From assembly GCA_934633985.1 (NCBI GenBank), contig CAKTYU010000013.1, positions 1 to 39,663 on the forward strand: 39,663 nucleotides of DNA, in the 5' to 3' direction. The translations under genes were made by a program, and so were the position numbers. The stretch is from an uncultured Clostridia bacterium (GTDB lineage Bacteria; Bacillota; Clostridia; Christensenellales; CAG-138). Below the pieces are notes generated by a model. The model ran no database searches. It was not told the origin of the DNA and saw nothing but the letters and a program-made list of their open reading frames with translations. Positions 1 through 7,517 of the stretch are shown here, piece after piece (position 1 is the first letter of the stretch; the number at the start of each line of letters is the position of its first letter).

Positions 1-9
1 AAATAAGTT

Positions 10-33
10 AAAGTGGTCGAATCTGACCACTTT
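10..33. promoter_or_regulatory. Perfect inverted repeat upstream of the serine recombinase
   Basis: A perfect 9-bp inverted repeat (AAAGTGGTC, 6-nt loop, GACCACTTT) lies just before the recombinase ribosome binding site. There is only a short T run after it, so it may be an operator or leader hairpin rather than a strong terminator. Its role is not known. Confidence 0.5.
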
Positions 34-54
34 AGTGCGCGGGAGGGGATTATT

Positions 55-1611
55 TTGAAAGCCGTCATCTACGCCCGTTATTCCTCAGACAGCCAGCGGG
101 AAGAAAGCATCGAAGGTCAGCTTCGTGAATGCACGGAGTACGCCGACAAAAACGGCATCACCGTTCTCCGCAGCTACATTGATAGGGCTCTGTCCGCCAG
201 AACCGCAGACCGGCCGGAATTCCAAAACATGATAAAAGACAGCGAGCAAAAGCTGTTCGATGTGGTGCTGATCTGGAAGCTTGACCGCTTCTCCCGCGAC
301 CGCTATGATAGTGCACATTATAAACGGATTCTGAAAAAGAACGGTGTCAAGGTCATCTCTGCAAAAGAGAATATCTCCGATGGACCGGAGGGCATTATAT
401 TGGAATCCATGCTGGAAGGTTATGCCGAATATTACTCCGCAGAGCTGTCCGAAAAAATCCACAGAGGGCAAAGGGAGAATGCCCTCAAGGGCAGAAACAA
501 CGGCGGCGGGATTCCCCTCGGCTATCTGCTGGGCGATGAACAGAAGCTTGTGATAGACCCTGTTACGGCTCCGCTGGTACGGGAAATATATCAGCGGTAT
601 GCCGACGGAGAGATCGTCCGCACCATTGTGGAGGATTTCAACAGAAGAGGCTTGAAAACGAAAAGCGGCAAGCCGTTTTCTCCGAACAGCTTCAACCGCA
701 TTCTGAAAAACCGCAAGTACATCGGCGAATATCGGTATCAGGATGTCGTTATCCCCGGAGGCGTTCCCGCAATCTTACCGGACGATCTGTTCTACCGGGT
801 GCAGGCAAGGCTGGAGAAAAACAAGCGGGCGCCCGCAACGGCAAAGGCAGATATCGAATATCTGCTGACGACCAAATTGTTCTGCGGACTTTGCGAGCGC
901 ATGATGGTCGGCGAGAGCGGGACGAGCCGCACGGGAGATAAGCATTATTACTACAAGTGTGCCGGGGCAAAGCGAAAGCTGGGCTGCAAGAAGAAATCGG
1001 CCAAGAAAGATTTTATCGAACGAGCCGCTGTTGTCCTGACTGTCAACCGAGTTCTGAAAGACGAGGAAATAGACCGGATCGCCGACGGTATCCTTGCCTT
1101 GCAAAACAGCGAGGACACCACTATTCCGGCGCTGAAAAAACAGCTTGCCGACACGGAGCGCGGAATAGAGAATATGCTGAACGCCATCCAGCAGGGCGTA
1201 CTGACCAGTTCCACAAAAGAACGTTTGGAGGCTCTGGAAAAGCAAAGGGACAACCTGAAGATAGCCGTCCTGCAAGCGGAGCTTCAAAAGCCCAAGTACA
1301 CCAAAGAACAGATTGTGAGATGGATCGGGCAGTTCAAATACGGCGACGTAAACCGCCGGGAATACCAAAAACGTATCATAGATACCTTCATCAACTCCCT
1401 GTACCTGTTTGACGACAGGCTCGTCATCACCTACAACTTCAAAGGCGGCACGGAAATAATCACACTCAAGGATGTCGAGGCCGTCTATGGTTCGGATTTG
1501 AAAGCGATGTCTCCACCAGACACAAAAGGACAGCCGTTGGTTGCCCTTTTGTGTTTCAAGCAAAGAGCATGGGGGATTCGAAGGGAACGTCCCCGTGAGG
1601 GGCGGAAATGA
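55..1611 (+). CDS. Large serine recombinase (site-specific integrase)
   Basis: Integrase/excisionase of the large serine recombinase family, which cuts and rejoins att sites through a phosphoserine link. The start is taken as TTG at 55, because GGAGGGG lies at 42-48; the in-frame GTG at 13 falls inside a hairpin and has no ribosome binding site. From that start the N-terminal resolvase domain shows YARYSSDSQ with Ser10 as the expected nucleophile. The Recombinase domain follows (about residues 155-265), then a zinc ribbon with CGLC at 277-280 and cysteines near 302 and 311, then a coiled-coil region. About 518 residues is normal for integrases of Clostridia elements. Isoleucine is mostly ATC/ATT, unlike the ATA-rich neighbours, so the gene is foreign. 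The last 30 or so codons run through a hairpin and repeat region, which suggests the C-terminal tail is formed by the junction. The rest of the element lies left of the window. Confidence 0.93.
   Translation: MKAVIYARYSSDSQREESIEGQLRECTEYADKNGITVLRSYIDRALSARTADRPEFQNMIKDSEQKLFDVVLIWKLDRFSRDRYDSAHYKRILKKNGVKVISAKENISDGPEGIILESMLEGYAEYYSAELSEKIHRGQRENALKGRNNGGGIPLGYLLGDEQKLVIDPVTAPLVREIYQRYADGEIVRTIVEDFNRRGLKTKSGKPFSPNSFNRILKNRKYIGEYRYQDVVIPGGVPAILPDDLFYRVQARLEKNKRAPATAKADIEYLLTTKLFCGLCERMMVGESGTSRTGDKHYYYKCAGAKRKLGCKKKSAKKDFIERAAVVLTVNRVLKDEEIDRIADGILALQNSEDTTIPALKKQLADTERGIENMLNAIQQGVLTSSTKERLEALEKQRDNLKIAVLQAELQKPKYTKEQIVRWIGQFKYGDVNRREYQKRIIDTFINSLYLFDDRLVITYNFKGGTEIITLKDVEAVYGSDLKAMSPPDTKGQPLVALLCFKQRAWGIRRERPREGRK
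1511..1527 (+). repeat. 17-bp direct repeat, copy 1 (candidate att-related)
   Basis: CTCCACCAGACACAAAA occurs here, within the 3' end of the recombinase gene, and again at 1683-1699. Both copies run straight into a hairpin. Direct repeats around the end of an integrase gene are candidates for recombination sites, but shared terminator-type sequence would give the same picture. Confidence 0.6.
1520..1554. terminator. Hairpin inside the recombinase 3' end
   Basis: ACACAAAAGG (1520-1529) pairs perfectly with CCTTTTGTGT (1545-1554), with further partial pairing inside. It resembles a bidirectional terminator stem but is overlapped by the recombinase reading frame, which continues to 1611. This suggests the ancestral stop codon may have lain earlier. 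Confidence 0.5.
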
Positions 1612-1686
1612 TACAGTGTATCGTTTCCGAGTTCCCCGGGCTGGCGGCAAGGCTGCCCCAGTCTTGCCGGGAATCCCCTATGCTCC
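1566..1686. repeat. Short element bounded by 15-bp inverted repeats
   Basis: GAGCATGGGGGATTC (1566-1580) is matched, with one mismatch, by the inverse at 1672-1686. Nested inside are GGGAAC/GTTCCC arms and a near-perfect 25-bp palindrome at 1604-1628 (11 of 12 pairs, centred on 1616) that overlaps the recombinase stop codon. The arrangement fits a MITE-like sequence or an att-type dyad. No coding capacity is evident. Confidence 0.55.
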
Positions 1687-1699
1687 ACCAGACACAAAA
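1683..1699 (+). repeat. 17-bp direct repeat, copy 2
   Basis: This is an identical copy of the 1511-1527 sequence, here on the chromosomal side. It leads into a second hairpin at 1696-1718. Confidence 0.6.
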
Positions 1700-1718
1700 C
1701 CTCCCTCGCGGGGGTTTT
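1696..1718 (+). terminator. Intrinsic-terminator-like hairpin before the AEC gene
   Basis: A 9-bp stem (one G-U pair), AAAACCTCC against GGGGGTTTT, with a 5-nt loop and flanking A/T runs. It would stop transcription coming from the recombinase side before the transporter gene. Confidence 0.5.
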
Positions 1719-1747
1719 GCTGTTTAGCAGGCGAAGGGGGACGGGCT

Positions 1748-2662
1748 ATGGATATAATAGCGCTGCTTATAAACAAGACGCTGATGATGCTGCTGCTTTC
1801 GGGCGTGGGGTTCGTGCTGTGCCGGCGGGGCAAAATAACCGTAGAGGGCAATCTGGTGCTTTGCAATATACTCATACTGGCGGCGCTGCCGTGTATGCTG
1901 CTGCGCTGCTTTTTGGTGGAGCGCAGGCCGGAGTACGATATGGCGCTGGCGATGAGCGCATTGGGGGCGCTTGCGTATTTTGTAATAGCCGTGGGCATGT
2001 CACGGCTGCTTTTCAAGGGGGACCCGGAGGGGGAAAACGCGGTGATATTCCCCAACGCGGGCTTTTTCGGCTTCCCGCTCATAACGGCCATGTTCAATAA
2101 AGAGGCGCTTTTTTACCTCGCGCCCTTTATAGCGGTGATGAACATAATACAGTGGTCATACGGGCCGTACATATTCACGGGGGACGCCGGCAGCTTTAAA
2201 ATAAGGGATCAATTCAAAAAGCCCTTCATGATAGCCATAATAGCGGGCTTTATAATATATTTTCTCGATATAAGGCTGCCGGGCTTTATTTATTCCGCCA
2301 TAGACATAGGGGCGGACTTCACCACGCCGCTTAGCATGATCATAGTGGGCGTGTACATGTCGAAATGCAGGCTCAGGGAGCTTTTCGCGGACGTGCGGCT
2401 CTATAAGGTGTGCGGGGCGCGGCTCATACTCATGCCGCTTCTCAGCATCGCCGCCTTCAGCCTGCTTCCCGGCACGGGCTATGTTTTCAGATGCGCGCTG
2501 CTCATAGCCGCCGCCTGCCCCGTGGGTACCAACGTGGCGGTCTCAGCCCAGCTTTACGGCGGGGACTATGCCTACGCCGTGCGCACAGTCGCCATGTCCA
2601 CGCTGCTCTGCGTGCTGACCCTCCCGCTTCTGACGTATTTTGCGAGCCTGGTATGGATGTGA
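1748..2662 (+). CDS. AEC (auxin efflux carrier) family transporter
   Basis: Predicted integral membrane transporter of about 304 residues, the usual length for bacterial AEC proteins, which export or exchange small organic acids such as malate. The frame is open upstream, but ATG at 1748 is chosen because GAAGGGGG lies just before it and the protein then begins directly with a hydrophobic helix (MDIIALLINKTLMMLLLSGV). About ten hydrophobic segments are visible, arranged as two halves around a polar centre. The motif PNAGFFGFPL near residue 100 and the C-terminal CPVGTNVAVSAQLYGGD are characteristic of the family. The gene is ATA-rich like the rest of the host chromosome, unlike the recombinase upstream. 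The substrate cannot be told from sequence. Confidence 0.88.
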   Translation: MDIIALLINKTLMMLLLSGVGFVLCRRGKITVEGNLVLCNILILAALPCMLLRCFLVERRPEYDMALAMSALGALAYFVIAVGMSRLLFKGDPEGENAVIFPNAGFFGFPLITAMFNKEALFYLAPFIAVMNIIQWSYGPYIFTGDAGSFKIRDQFKKPFMIAIIAGFIIYFLDIRLPGFIYSAIDIGADFTTPLSMIIVGVYMSKCRLRELFADVRLYKVCGARLILMPLLSIAAFSLLPGTGYVFRCALLIAAACPVGTNVAVSAQLYGGDYAYAVRTVAMSTLLCVLTLPLLTYFASLVWM

Positions 2663-2669
2663 GGATAAT

Positions 2670-2698
2670 AAAAAATGCGGCCCTTAAGCCGCTTTTTT
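2670..2698. terminator. Bidirectional terminator between AEC gene and comB
   Basis: AAAAAAT-GCGGC, 6-nt loop, GCCGC-TTTTTT. It has A and T runs on both sides and sits between two convergent genes. Confidence 0.85.
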
Positions 2699-2725
2699 AT
2701 TTGTATCATCGCCGCGGGGCCCTTT

Positions 2726-3436
2726 TTAAATCTCTATCACGCCGTCTTTGTACTCGGGGACTATGTCCGTGAGGTCGCGGGTCAGGCAGAAGCTGACGTC
2801 GCCCTCAAGGCCGAGGGATACGAGGCGCTGATAGTGCGTCGTCTTGGAAAGCTCGGTGCGGTCGTCCTTCCAGCGGTCGTATACCAAGCAGGCGACGCGG
2901 GTAAGGTCGCAGGGGTCGGTCTCGGTCAGCGCCTGTATGGCGGAGGCGATGGCGCCCGCCGCGTATATGTCGTCCGCGGAGAACTCGCCCGCGGTGCCTG
3001 CGCACATGAGTATGACGTCGTTGTTGAGCTCCGCCGCCCGCTTCGCCACGGCGGTGCAGTTGAGCATGGAGCCTATTAGCACATTTGAGGCGGAATCGGA
3101 CTTGCATATTGCGCCCGTGCCGTTGGTGGTGGATATTACCACGGACTTGCCCCGCACGCGCGCCTCGGTGTATTCCGCAGGGGAATTGCCTATGTCGAAG
3201 CCGGGGATAATCACGGCGCCACGCTCGCCCGCCAATATGCAGTCCTCGAGGCGGCCCGCTATGGATACGGCGCTGCCCGGGTCGTCCGTCGGTATTATCT
3301 TGCCGGCGCCGTTGACGAGGCCCCACACTATGCAGCTTGAGGAGCGCAGAACGTCTATGGCGATGACGGTATGCCCAGTCAGGTGGCTTACGGGGAGCTT
3401 CACAAAGGAGCCGTAGGTTTTAATGCTTATACTCAA
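2726..3436 (-). CDS. comB: 2-phosphosulfolactate phosphatase family (ComB)
   Basis: ComB removes phosphate from 2-phosphosulfolactate, a step in coenzyme M synthesis in methanogens. Homologues also occur in bacteria that make no coenzyme M, where the role is less clear (sulfolactate formation is one option). Family motifs seen are AIDVLRSSSCI, GFDIGNSPAEY, STTNGTGAI and a C-terminal AACLVYDRW-like segment (ACLVYDRWKDD). The frame opens at a GTG at 3451, but the GGAGG site overlaps that codon. TTG at 3436, 8 nt downstream of GGAGG, is therefore the likelier start and gives 236 residues beginning MSISIKTYG. The gene sits 31 bp after spmB and has its own promoter at 3467-3496. No other coenzyme M gene is in the window. 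Confidence 0.88.
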   Translation of the reverse strand: MSISIKTYGSFVKLPVSHLTGHTVIAIDVLRSSSCIVWGLVNGAGKIIPTDDPGSAVSIAGRLEDCILAGERGAVIIPGFDIGNSPAEYTEARVRGKSVVISTTNGTGAICKSDSASNVLIGSMLNCTAVAKRAAELNNDVILMCAGTAGEFSADDIYAAGAIASAIQALTETDPCDLTRVACLVYDRWKDDRTELSKTTHYQRLVSLGLEGDVSFCLTRDLTDIVPEYKDGVIEI

Positions 3437-3466
3437 AATTTTTTCCTCCACTTACACAGCACACAT

Positions 3467-3496
3467 ATTATACACCCGCCAGGCGGGACAGTACAA
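3467..3496 (-). promoter_or_regulatory. Promoter for comB
   Basis: On the minus strand a -35 TTGTAC (3491-3496) and a -10 TATAAT (3467-3472) are separated by 18 bp. They overlap the last codons of spmB, so comB can be expressed apart from the spore genes. Confidence 0.6.
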
Positions 3497-3977
3497 GGGC
3501 GGATGCGGCCCCGACCGCGGCCGCGCCCAGTGAGGCCGCCACGCAGTATCTGGGCTTAGTCACGCCGACGGAGCCAAGATATACCGAGATCGTATAGAAT
3601 ATGGTCTCGGTCGAGCCCATCATCACGCTTGCGGCTATGCCCGCAAAGGAATCCGCGCCGCAGGTTTCAAAAATATCGGAGAGCAGGGCGAGGGCGGCGC
3701 TGCCGGAAAAGGGGCGCAGGAGCAGCAGCGGCCCAAGCTCCCCCGGTATGCCCGCCCATTGCAGCAGGGGGGAGACCGCGCCGTTGAAGGCCTCCATTGC
3801 GCCGCTTCCTCTGAGGAGGGAAAGCGCCGCCATCATGGCGCACATGGAGGGGAGTATCTTATAAAGCACAGGCAGCGCCCCTAAAGCGCCAGATACAAAG
3901 GCGGAGTACACGTCGGCCTTTTTTATATAGGCGTATATCAGCAAGAAGGCTATGAGGCCGGGCATTATAAGGCTCAT
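3468..3977 (-). CDS. spmB: Spore maturation protein B
   Basis: SpmB is a small membrane protein needed with SpmA for full dehydration (and so heat resistance) of the spore core. This copy has 169 residues, the normal length, with several hydrophobic segments. It carries the nucleoside-recognition Gate-type motif RPFSGSAALALL, followed by GSTETIFYT near the C-terminus, both typical of SpmB. It overlaps the end of spmA by 4 bp (ATGA), so the two are translationally coupled. The gene pair is a good marker that the host forms endospores. Confidence 0.93.
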   Translation of the reverse strand: MSLIMPGLIAFLLIYAYIKKADVYSAFVSGALGALPVLYKILPSMCAMMAALSLLRGSGAMEAFNGAVSPLLQWAGIPGELGPLLLLRPFSGSAALALLSDIFETCGADSFAGIAASVMMGSTETIFYTISVYLGSVGVTKPRYCVAASLGAAAVGAASALVLSRLAGV

Positions 3978-4555
3978 ACCGCCCTCCTCCTGCCCCTCTT
4001 TTTAAAGAGCAGGCACAGCAGCGCCGCGCAGGCGGCGGATATAAGCGACGCGATAAAGGAGGGCAGCACCACGCAGTAGGGATCGGCGGAGCCCGCGGCT
4101 GCCCGCAGCGCCAGCACGCCGGTGGGGATAAGCTCCACGGCGGAGGAATTGAGGGCTATGAACATGCACATATCGTCGCTTGCGGCGTCCCCCAAGGGGT
4201 TGGCCCTTTGCAGCTCCGCCATGGCCTCTATGCCGAAGGGGGTAGCCGCGTTGCCGAGGCCCAGGAAGTTCGCCGCAAGGTTCAGGGTGACGGGAGCCAT
4301 GGCCCCCGGCGAATCCGGCATGAGGCGCTTTAACAGCGGACCTGCCGCCCTGCTGAGCCCTTGCATGAGCCCCGCCTCCCTTGCGACGTTCATAAGCCCC
4401 ATCCACAGCATGAAGGAGGGGCAGAGGGCGAGGCAAAGCTCCAGCGCCTCGGATACGCCGCACAGCATTGCCTCCGCCGAGGCGGAGGGGTCGCCGGAGA
4501 GGGCGAAGGCGCCCATGCCGCAAAGTATAAGGAAACCCCAGATGTAGTTCATCAT
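3974..4555 (-). CDS. spmA: Spore maturation protein A
   Basis: Membrane partner of SpmB, acting in the mother cell or forespore membrane during spore-core dehydration. The 193 residues match the family length. Diagnostic motifs are MNYIWGFLIL at the start, LNLAANFLGLGNAATPFG in the middle and LNSSAVELIPTGVLALRA after it. The gene begins 29 bp after thiT with no Shine-Dalgarno sequence. Instead TATAAA, 6 nt and then ATG are seen, and CATATAAAT also resembles a sigma-E -10 element. It may therefore be transcribed from its own late promoter as a nearly leaderless message, or read through from thiT. The C-terminus is basic (KKRGRRRAV). Confidence 0.93.
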   Translation of the reverse strand: MMNYIWGFLILCGMGAFALSGDPSASAEAMLCGVSEALELCLALCPSFMLWMGLMNVAREAGLMQGLSRAAGPLLKRLMPDSPGAMAPVTLNLAANFLGLGNAATPFGIEAMAELQRANPLGDAASDDMCMFIALNSSAVELIPTGVLALRAAAGSADPYCVVLPSFIASLISAACAALLCLLFKKRGRRRAV

Positions 4556-4584
4556 GGGGTATTTATATGGGGAAAAAACGGGGG

Positions 4585-5238
4585 TTATTCGCTCTTTAGC
4601 AGGCCCAGCACCTTTTTTACCGGCGGCAGGAGGGATACGAGCACGCAGAGCACCGTCTCAGCACCTATGGTGCTTCCGTTGTAGGCGAGGCTGTAAAGCC
4701 AGGCGTTGCTCCAGCCCGCGTCCACAGCGGCGTCAGCGAAGAATATACCGCCGGAGAGGGTAGAGCAGAGCATACGGCAAAGCCCCGCAACGGCCACGCC
4801 GAGGGTGAGCCTGCCGGGGAAGAAGGCGGCTATGCCGTAGCAGGCAAAGGCGAAGAAGTAGTCGAGCAGAAGCTGGGCCCAGTGTATCACGTAAAGGTCC
4901 TGTATGAGCTGGAGCATGCCGAAGGCGAGGCCGGCGACAAAGCCGTACAGAGGGCCGAAGGCGCAGGCGTAGGCCGCGATGGGCAGCATGCTGCAAAGGG
5001 TGAGCGAGCCGCCCATGGGCAGGGAGAACAGCTTTATGTAGCTGAGCATGAAGGAGAGCGCCACGCAGAGCGCCCCGTACACCAGCGCGCGGGTACGGTT
5101 TTTGGGGTCGGGGTGGGGGGCCTTTTTGTAGCGGGCTATGCCTATGGAAAGCGCCGCCACGGCGAGGATGGAGAGCAGGAACATGACCAGCTCGCCGCCC
5201 TGAAGGCCGGCCAGCTTTTTAAACAGCACGAATTTCAT
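4585..5238 (-). CDS. thiT: Energy-coupling factor thiamine transporter S component (ThiT)
   Basis: ThiT is the substrate-binding membrane subunit that captures thiamine and works with a shared ECF module (EcfA, EcfA', EcfT) encoded elsewhere. About six hydrophobic helices are visible in 217 residues. The motif SYIKLFSLPMGGSLTL followed by SMLPI is diagnostic for ThiT, and ...WAQLLLDYFFAF... lies in the thiamine pocket region. ATG at 5238 is chosen because AAAGGAGT lies about 10 nt before it; an upstream in-frame ATG at 5283 lies inside the terminator hairpin. The gene is controlled by the TPP riboswitch and terminator at 5274-5437, so it is expected to be off when thiamine pyrophosphate is plentiful. 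Confidence 0.93.
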   Translation of the reverse strand: MKFVLFKKLAGLQGGELVMFLLSILAVAALSIGIARYKKAPHPDPKNRTRALVYGALCVALSFMLSYIKLFSLPMGGSLTLCSMLPIAAYACAFGPLYGFVAGLAFGMLQLIQDLYVIHWAQLLLDYFFAFACYGIAAFFPGRLTLGVAVAGLCRMLCSTLSGGIFFADAAVDAGWSNAWLYSLAYNGSTIGAETVLCVLVSLLPPVKKVLGLLKSE

Positions 5239-5273
5239 AGATAAGATAACTCCTTTCGAATTTTGCTGTCCGC

Positions 5274-5311
5274 AAAAAAACATCTCCGCACAGCCATACG
5301 GCCGCGGAGAT
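5274..5311 (-). terminator. Riboswitch-controlled intrinsic terminator before thiT
   Basis: On the minus strand ATCTCCGC (5304-5311) pairs with GCGGAGAT (5282-5289) and is followed by a run of seven U. It lies between the TPP aptamer and the thiT ribosome binding site, as expected for a transcriptional off-switch. Confidence 0.88.
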
Positions 5312-5355
5312 ATGAAAGGAGCGCGGGCTTAAAGCACCCGGTCGTTCTCACCTCG

Positions 5356-5437
5356 CCGCTTCCCTACGCAGGCATTACCCAGACAGGTTCAAGGGTTGAT
5401 CTCAGCCGGGCGCAAGGCGCCCAGCACCCCCAGCGGA
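5356..5437 (-). ncRNA. TPP riboswitch (THI element)
   Basis: Reading the minus strand, the canonical blocks appear in order: GGGGTGC, then CTGAGAT, then ACCCTTGAACCTG, then GGGTAATGCC and GCGTAGGGAA. P1 forms between CCGCT (5433-5437) and AGCGG (5356-5360). Binding of thiamine pyrophosphate should favour the downstream terminator at 5274-5311 and switch off thiT. Confidence 0.95.
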
Positions 5438-5459
5438 GCATATTTTCTTGTCAAGGGGT

Positions 5460-5488
5460 ATTATATCACCAAAAAAACCCCGTGGCAA
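5460..5488 (-). promoter_or_regulatory. Promoter for the TPP riboswitch and thiT
   Basis: On the minus strand, -35 TTGCCA (5483-5488) and -10 TATAAT (5460-5465) have a 17-bp spacer, and the riboswitch begins about 20 nt downstream. Confidence 0.75.
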
Positions 5489-5539
5489 TCGCCTTTTTTA
5501 CCGGATAATTATTGTGTTTTGGCGGGCTATGGATTAAAA

Positions 5540-5545
5540 TATAAT
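5540..5545 (+). promoter_or_regulatory. Probable -10 element of typA
   Basis: TATAAT lies 40 bp before the typA start in an AT-rich stretch. The -35 region is weak: TTGGCG is at 15 bp and TTTTGG at 17 bp. Confidence 0.4.
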
Positions 5546-5585
5546 ATTGTGCAAAAAATTTATTTAAGATATAGAGGATAAGCCT

Positions 5586-7418
5586 ATGAAGAACGAGAAA
5601 CTCAGGAATATAGCCATTATCGCCCACGTTGACCACGGCAAGACCACGCTGGTGGATCAGCTTTTGAGGCAGAGCGGCGTGTTCCGCGCCAACGAGCAGG
5701 TGCAGGAGCGGGTGATGGATTCCGGCGATATCGAGCGCGAGCGCGGCATAACCATACTCTCCAAGAACACCGCGGTAAACTACAAGGGATACCGGATAAA
5801 CATAGTGGACACCCCGGGCCACGCGGACTTCGGCGGCGAGGTGGAGCGCATACTTCAGATGGTAGACGGCGTGCTGCTCCTTGTGGACGCCTTCGAGGGC
5901 TGCATGCCCCAGACCCGCTTCGTGCTGCGCAAGGCGCTGGCGCTGGGCAAGATACCCGTGGTGGTGGTAAACAAGGTTGACCGCCCCGGCGCGCGCCCGC
6001 TGGAGGTGGTGGACGAGGTGATGGAGCTGTTCATAGACCTTGGGGCTTCCGCCGAGCAGCTTGACTTCCCGGTGGTGTACGCCTCCGCAAGGGACGGGTA
6101 CAGCGGCCTTGACCCGGAGGATCTGGGCACGGATATGCAGCCCCTCTTCGACACCATAATAAGCGCCGTGCCCGCGCCGGACGGCGACGACGAGGGCCCC
6201 CTTCAGGTGCTGTTCTCCACGCTGGACTATGACGACTATGTAGGCCGCATAGGCGTGGGCAGGATACAGCGCGGCAGGATACGCCGCAACCAGACAGCAG
6301 TCCTCTGCGGCGGCGCGGCGGAAAACCCCCGGGAGGTGAAGATATCCCGCCTGTACAGGTTCGAGGGCCTCAAAAGGGTAGAAATAGAAGAAGCGGGGGC
6401 GGGCGAGATAGTGGCCGTGGCCGGCATATCCGACCTTGCCATAGGCGAGACGGTATGCGACGTGGATCACGTGGAGCCGCTGCCCTTTGTAAAGATAGAC
6501 GAGCCCACCCTCTCCATGATGTTCATGGTGAACGACAGTCCCTTTGCAGGCAAGGAGGGCAAGTACGTAACGAGCCGCAACCTCCGGGACAGGCTGTTCA
6601 AGGAGGTACAGACCAACGTATCCATGAGGGTGGAGGAGACGGAGTCCACGGATATGTTCAAGGTCAGCGGGCGCGGCGAGCTGCACCTTTCCATATTGAT
6701 AGAGCAGATGCGGAGGCAGGACTACGAATTTGCCGTATCCCGCCCCAAGGTCATATACCATAAGGCTCCGGACGGAACGCTGCTCGAGCCCGTGGAGGAG
6801 CTTACCATAGACGTGCCCCAGGAATACGTGGGGGCGGTGATGGAAAAGCTGGGGCGGCGCAAGGCGGAGATGATAGACATGATATCCGAGCCCAACGGTA
6901 CGAGCGTAAGGCTGCTCTTCCACGTGCCGACCAGAGGGCTTTTGGGCTACCGCAACGAGCTGCTGACGGATACCCGCGGCAACGGCGTCATGAGCAGCCT
7001 GTTCTATGAGTACGAGCCCTACAAGGGGGATATCGAGGAGCGCACCCGCGGCAGCCTCGTCTGCTCTGAGACCGGCGAGACCAACAGCTACGGCCTGTTC
7101 AACACCCAGGACCGGGGGCGCATGTTCGTGGGCCCCGGCGTGCCGGTATACATGGGCGAGGTAGTGGGCGAATGTTCCCGCAACGAGGATATAGTGGTAA
7201 ACGTATGCAAGAAGAAGCACGTCACCAACATGCGCGCCGCGGGAAGCGACGAGGCGCTGCGCCTTACCCCGCCCAGCGTGCTCAGCCTTGAGCAGTGCCT
7301 TGAGTTCATAGCGGACGACGAGCTGGTGGAGGTCACCCCCAAGAGCATACGTATGCGCAAGAGGATACTCAGCAAGGAGCAGCGCATGAAGATTGCCGCC
7401 CGGGAGATACGCGAATAA
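5586..7418 (+). CDS. typA: Ribosome-associated translational GTPase TypA/BipA
   Basis: TypA (BipA) is an elongation-factor-like GTPase that binds the 70S ribosome and helps large-subunit assembly and growth under stress. The 610 residues are full length. G-domain motifs are AHVDHGKTT (G1, near residue 13), RGITI, DTPGHADF (G3) and NKVD (G4). The EF-Tu-like domain 2, two alpha/beta domains and the BipA-specific C-terminal domain follow. The stretch VPTRGLLGYRNELLTDTRGNG is the conserved BipA segment. A moderate site (AGAGGA) precedes the ATG. The gene stands alone between the thiT riboswitch and the pyr attenuator. A long open frame on the opposite strand is a compositional shadow. Confidence 0.97.
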   Translation: MKNEKLRNIAIIAHVDHGKTTLVDQLLRQSGVFRANEQVQERVMDSGDIERERGITILSKNTAVNYKGYRINIVDTPGHADFGGEVERILQMVDGVLLLVDAFEGCMPQTRFVLRKALALGKIPVVVVNKVDRPGARPLEVVDEVMELFIDLGASAEQLDFPVVYASARDGYSGLDPEDLGTDMQPLFDTIISAVPAPDGDDEGPLQVLFSTLDYDDYVGRIGVGRIQRGRIRRNQTAVLCGGAAENPREVKISRLYRFEGLKRVEIEEAGAGEIVAVAGISDLAIGETVCDVDHVEPLPFVKIDEPTLSMMFMVNDSPFAGKEGKYVTSRNLRDRLFKEVQTNVSMRVEETESTDMFKVSGRGELHLSILIEQMRRQDYEFAVSRPKVIYHKAPDGTLLEPVEELTIDVPQEYVGAVMEKLGRRKAEMIDMISEPNGTSVRLLFHVPTRGLLGYRNELLTDTRGNGVMSSLFYEYEPYKGDIEERTRGSLVCSETGETNSYGLFNTQDRGRMFVGPGVPVYMGEVVGECSRNEDIVVNVCKKKHVTNMRAAGSDEALRLTPPSVLSLEQCLEFIADDELVEVTPKSIRMRKRILSKEQRMKIAAREIRE

Positions 7419-7517
7419 GGGCGCGGCGTCAGCGGAGCGGGGTATTATTGATAAAATACTACTCCGATGCGAGAGGAAACGGATAAAAAGAAATCTGCGC
7501 CTTTGCGATTTTTCAGC

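Noticed and set aside
1541..1747. N-terminal extension of the AEC transporter
   Set aside because: The frame is open by chance through repeats and a terminator hairpin; the family begins at the hydrophobic helix encoded from 1748.
5239..5283. Longer ThiT with start at 5283
   Set aside because: That ATG lies inside the riboswitch terminator and has no ribosome binding site; the ATG at 5238 has AAAGGAGT.
5466..7220. 584-codon open frame antisense to typA
   Set aside because: A product of high GC and codon bias; the translation is His/Tyr/Val-rich with no recognisable motif, and typA on the other strand is certain.
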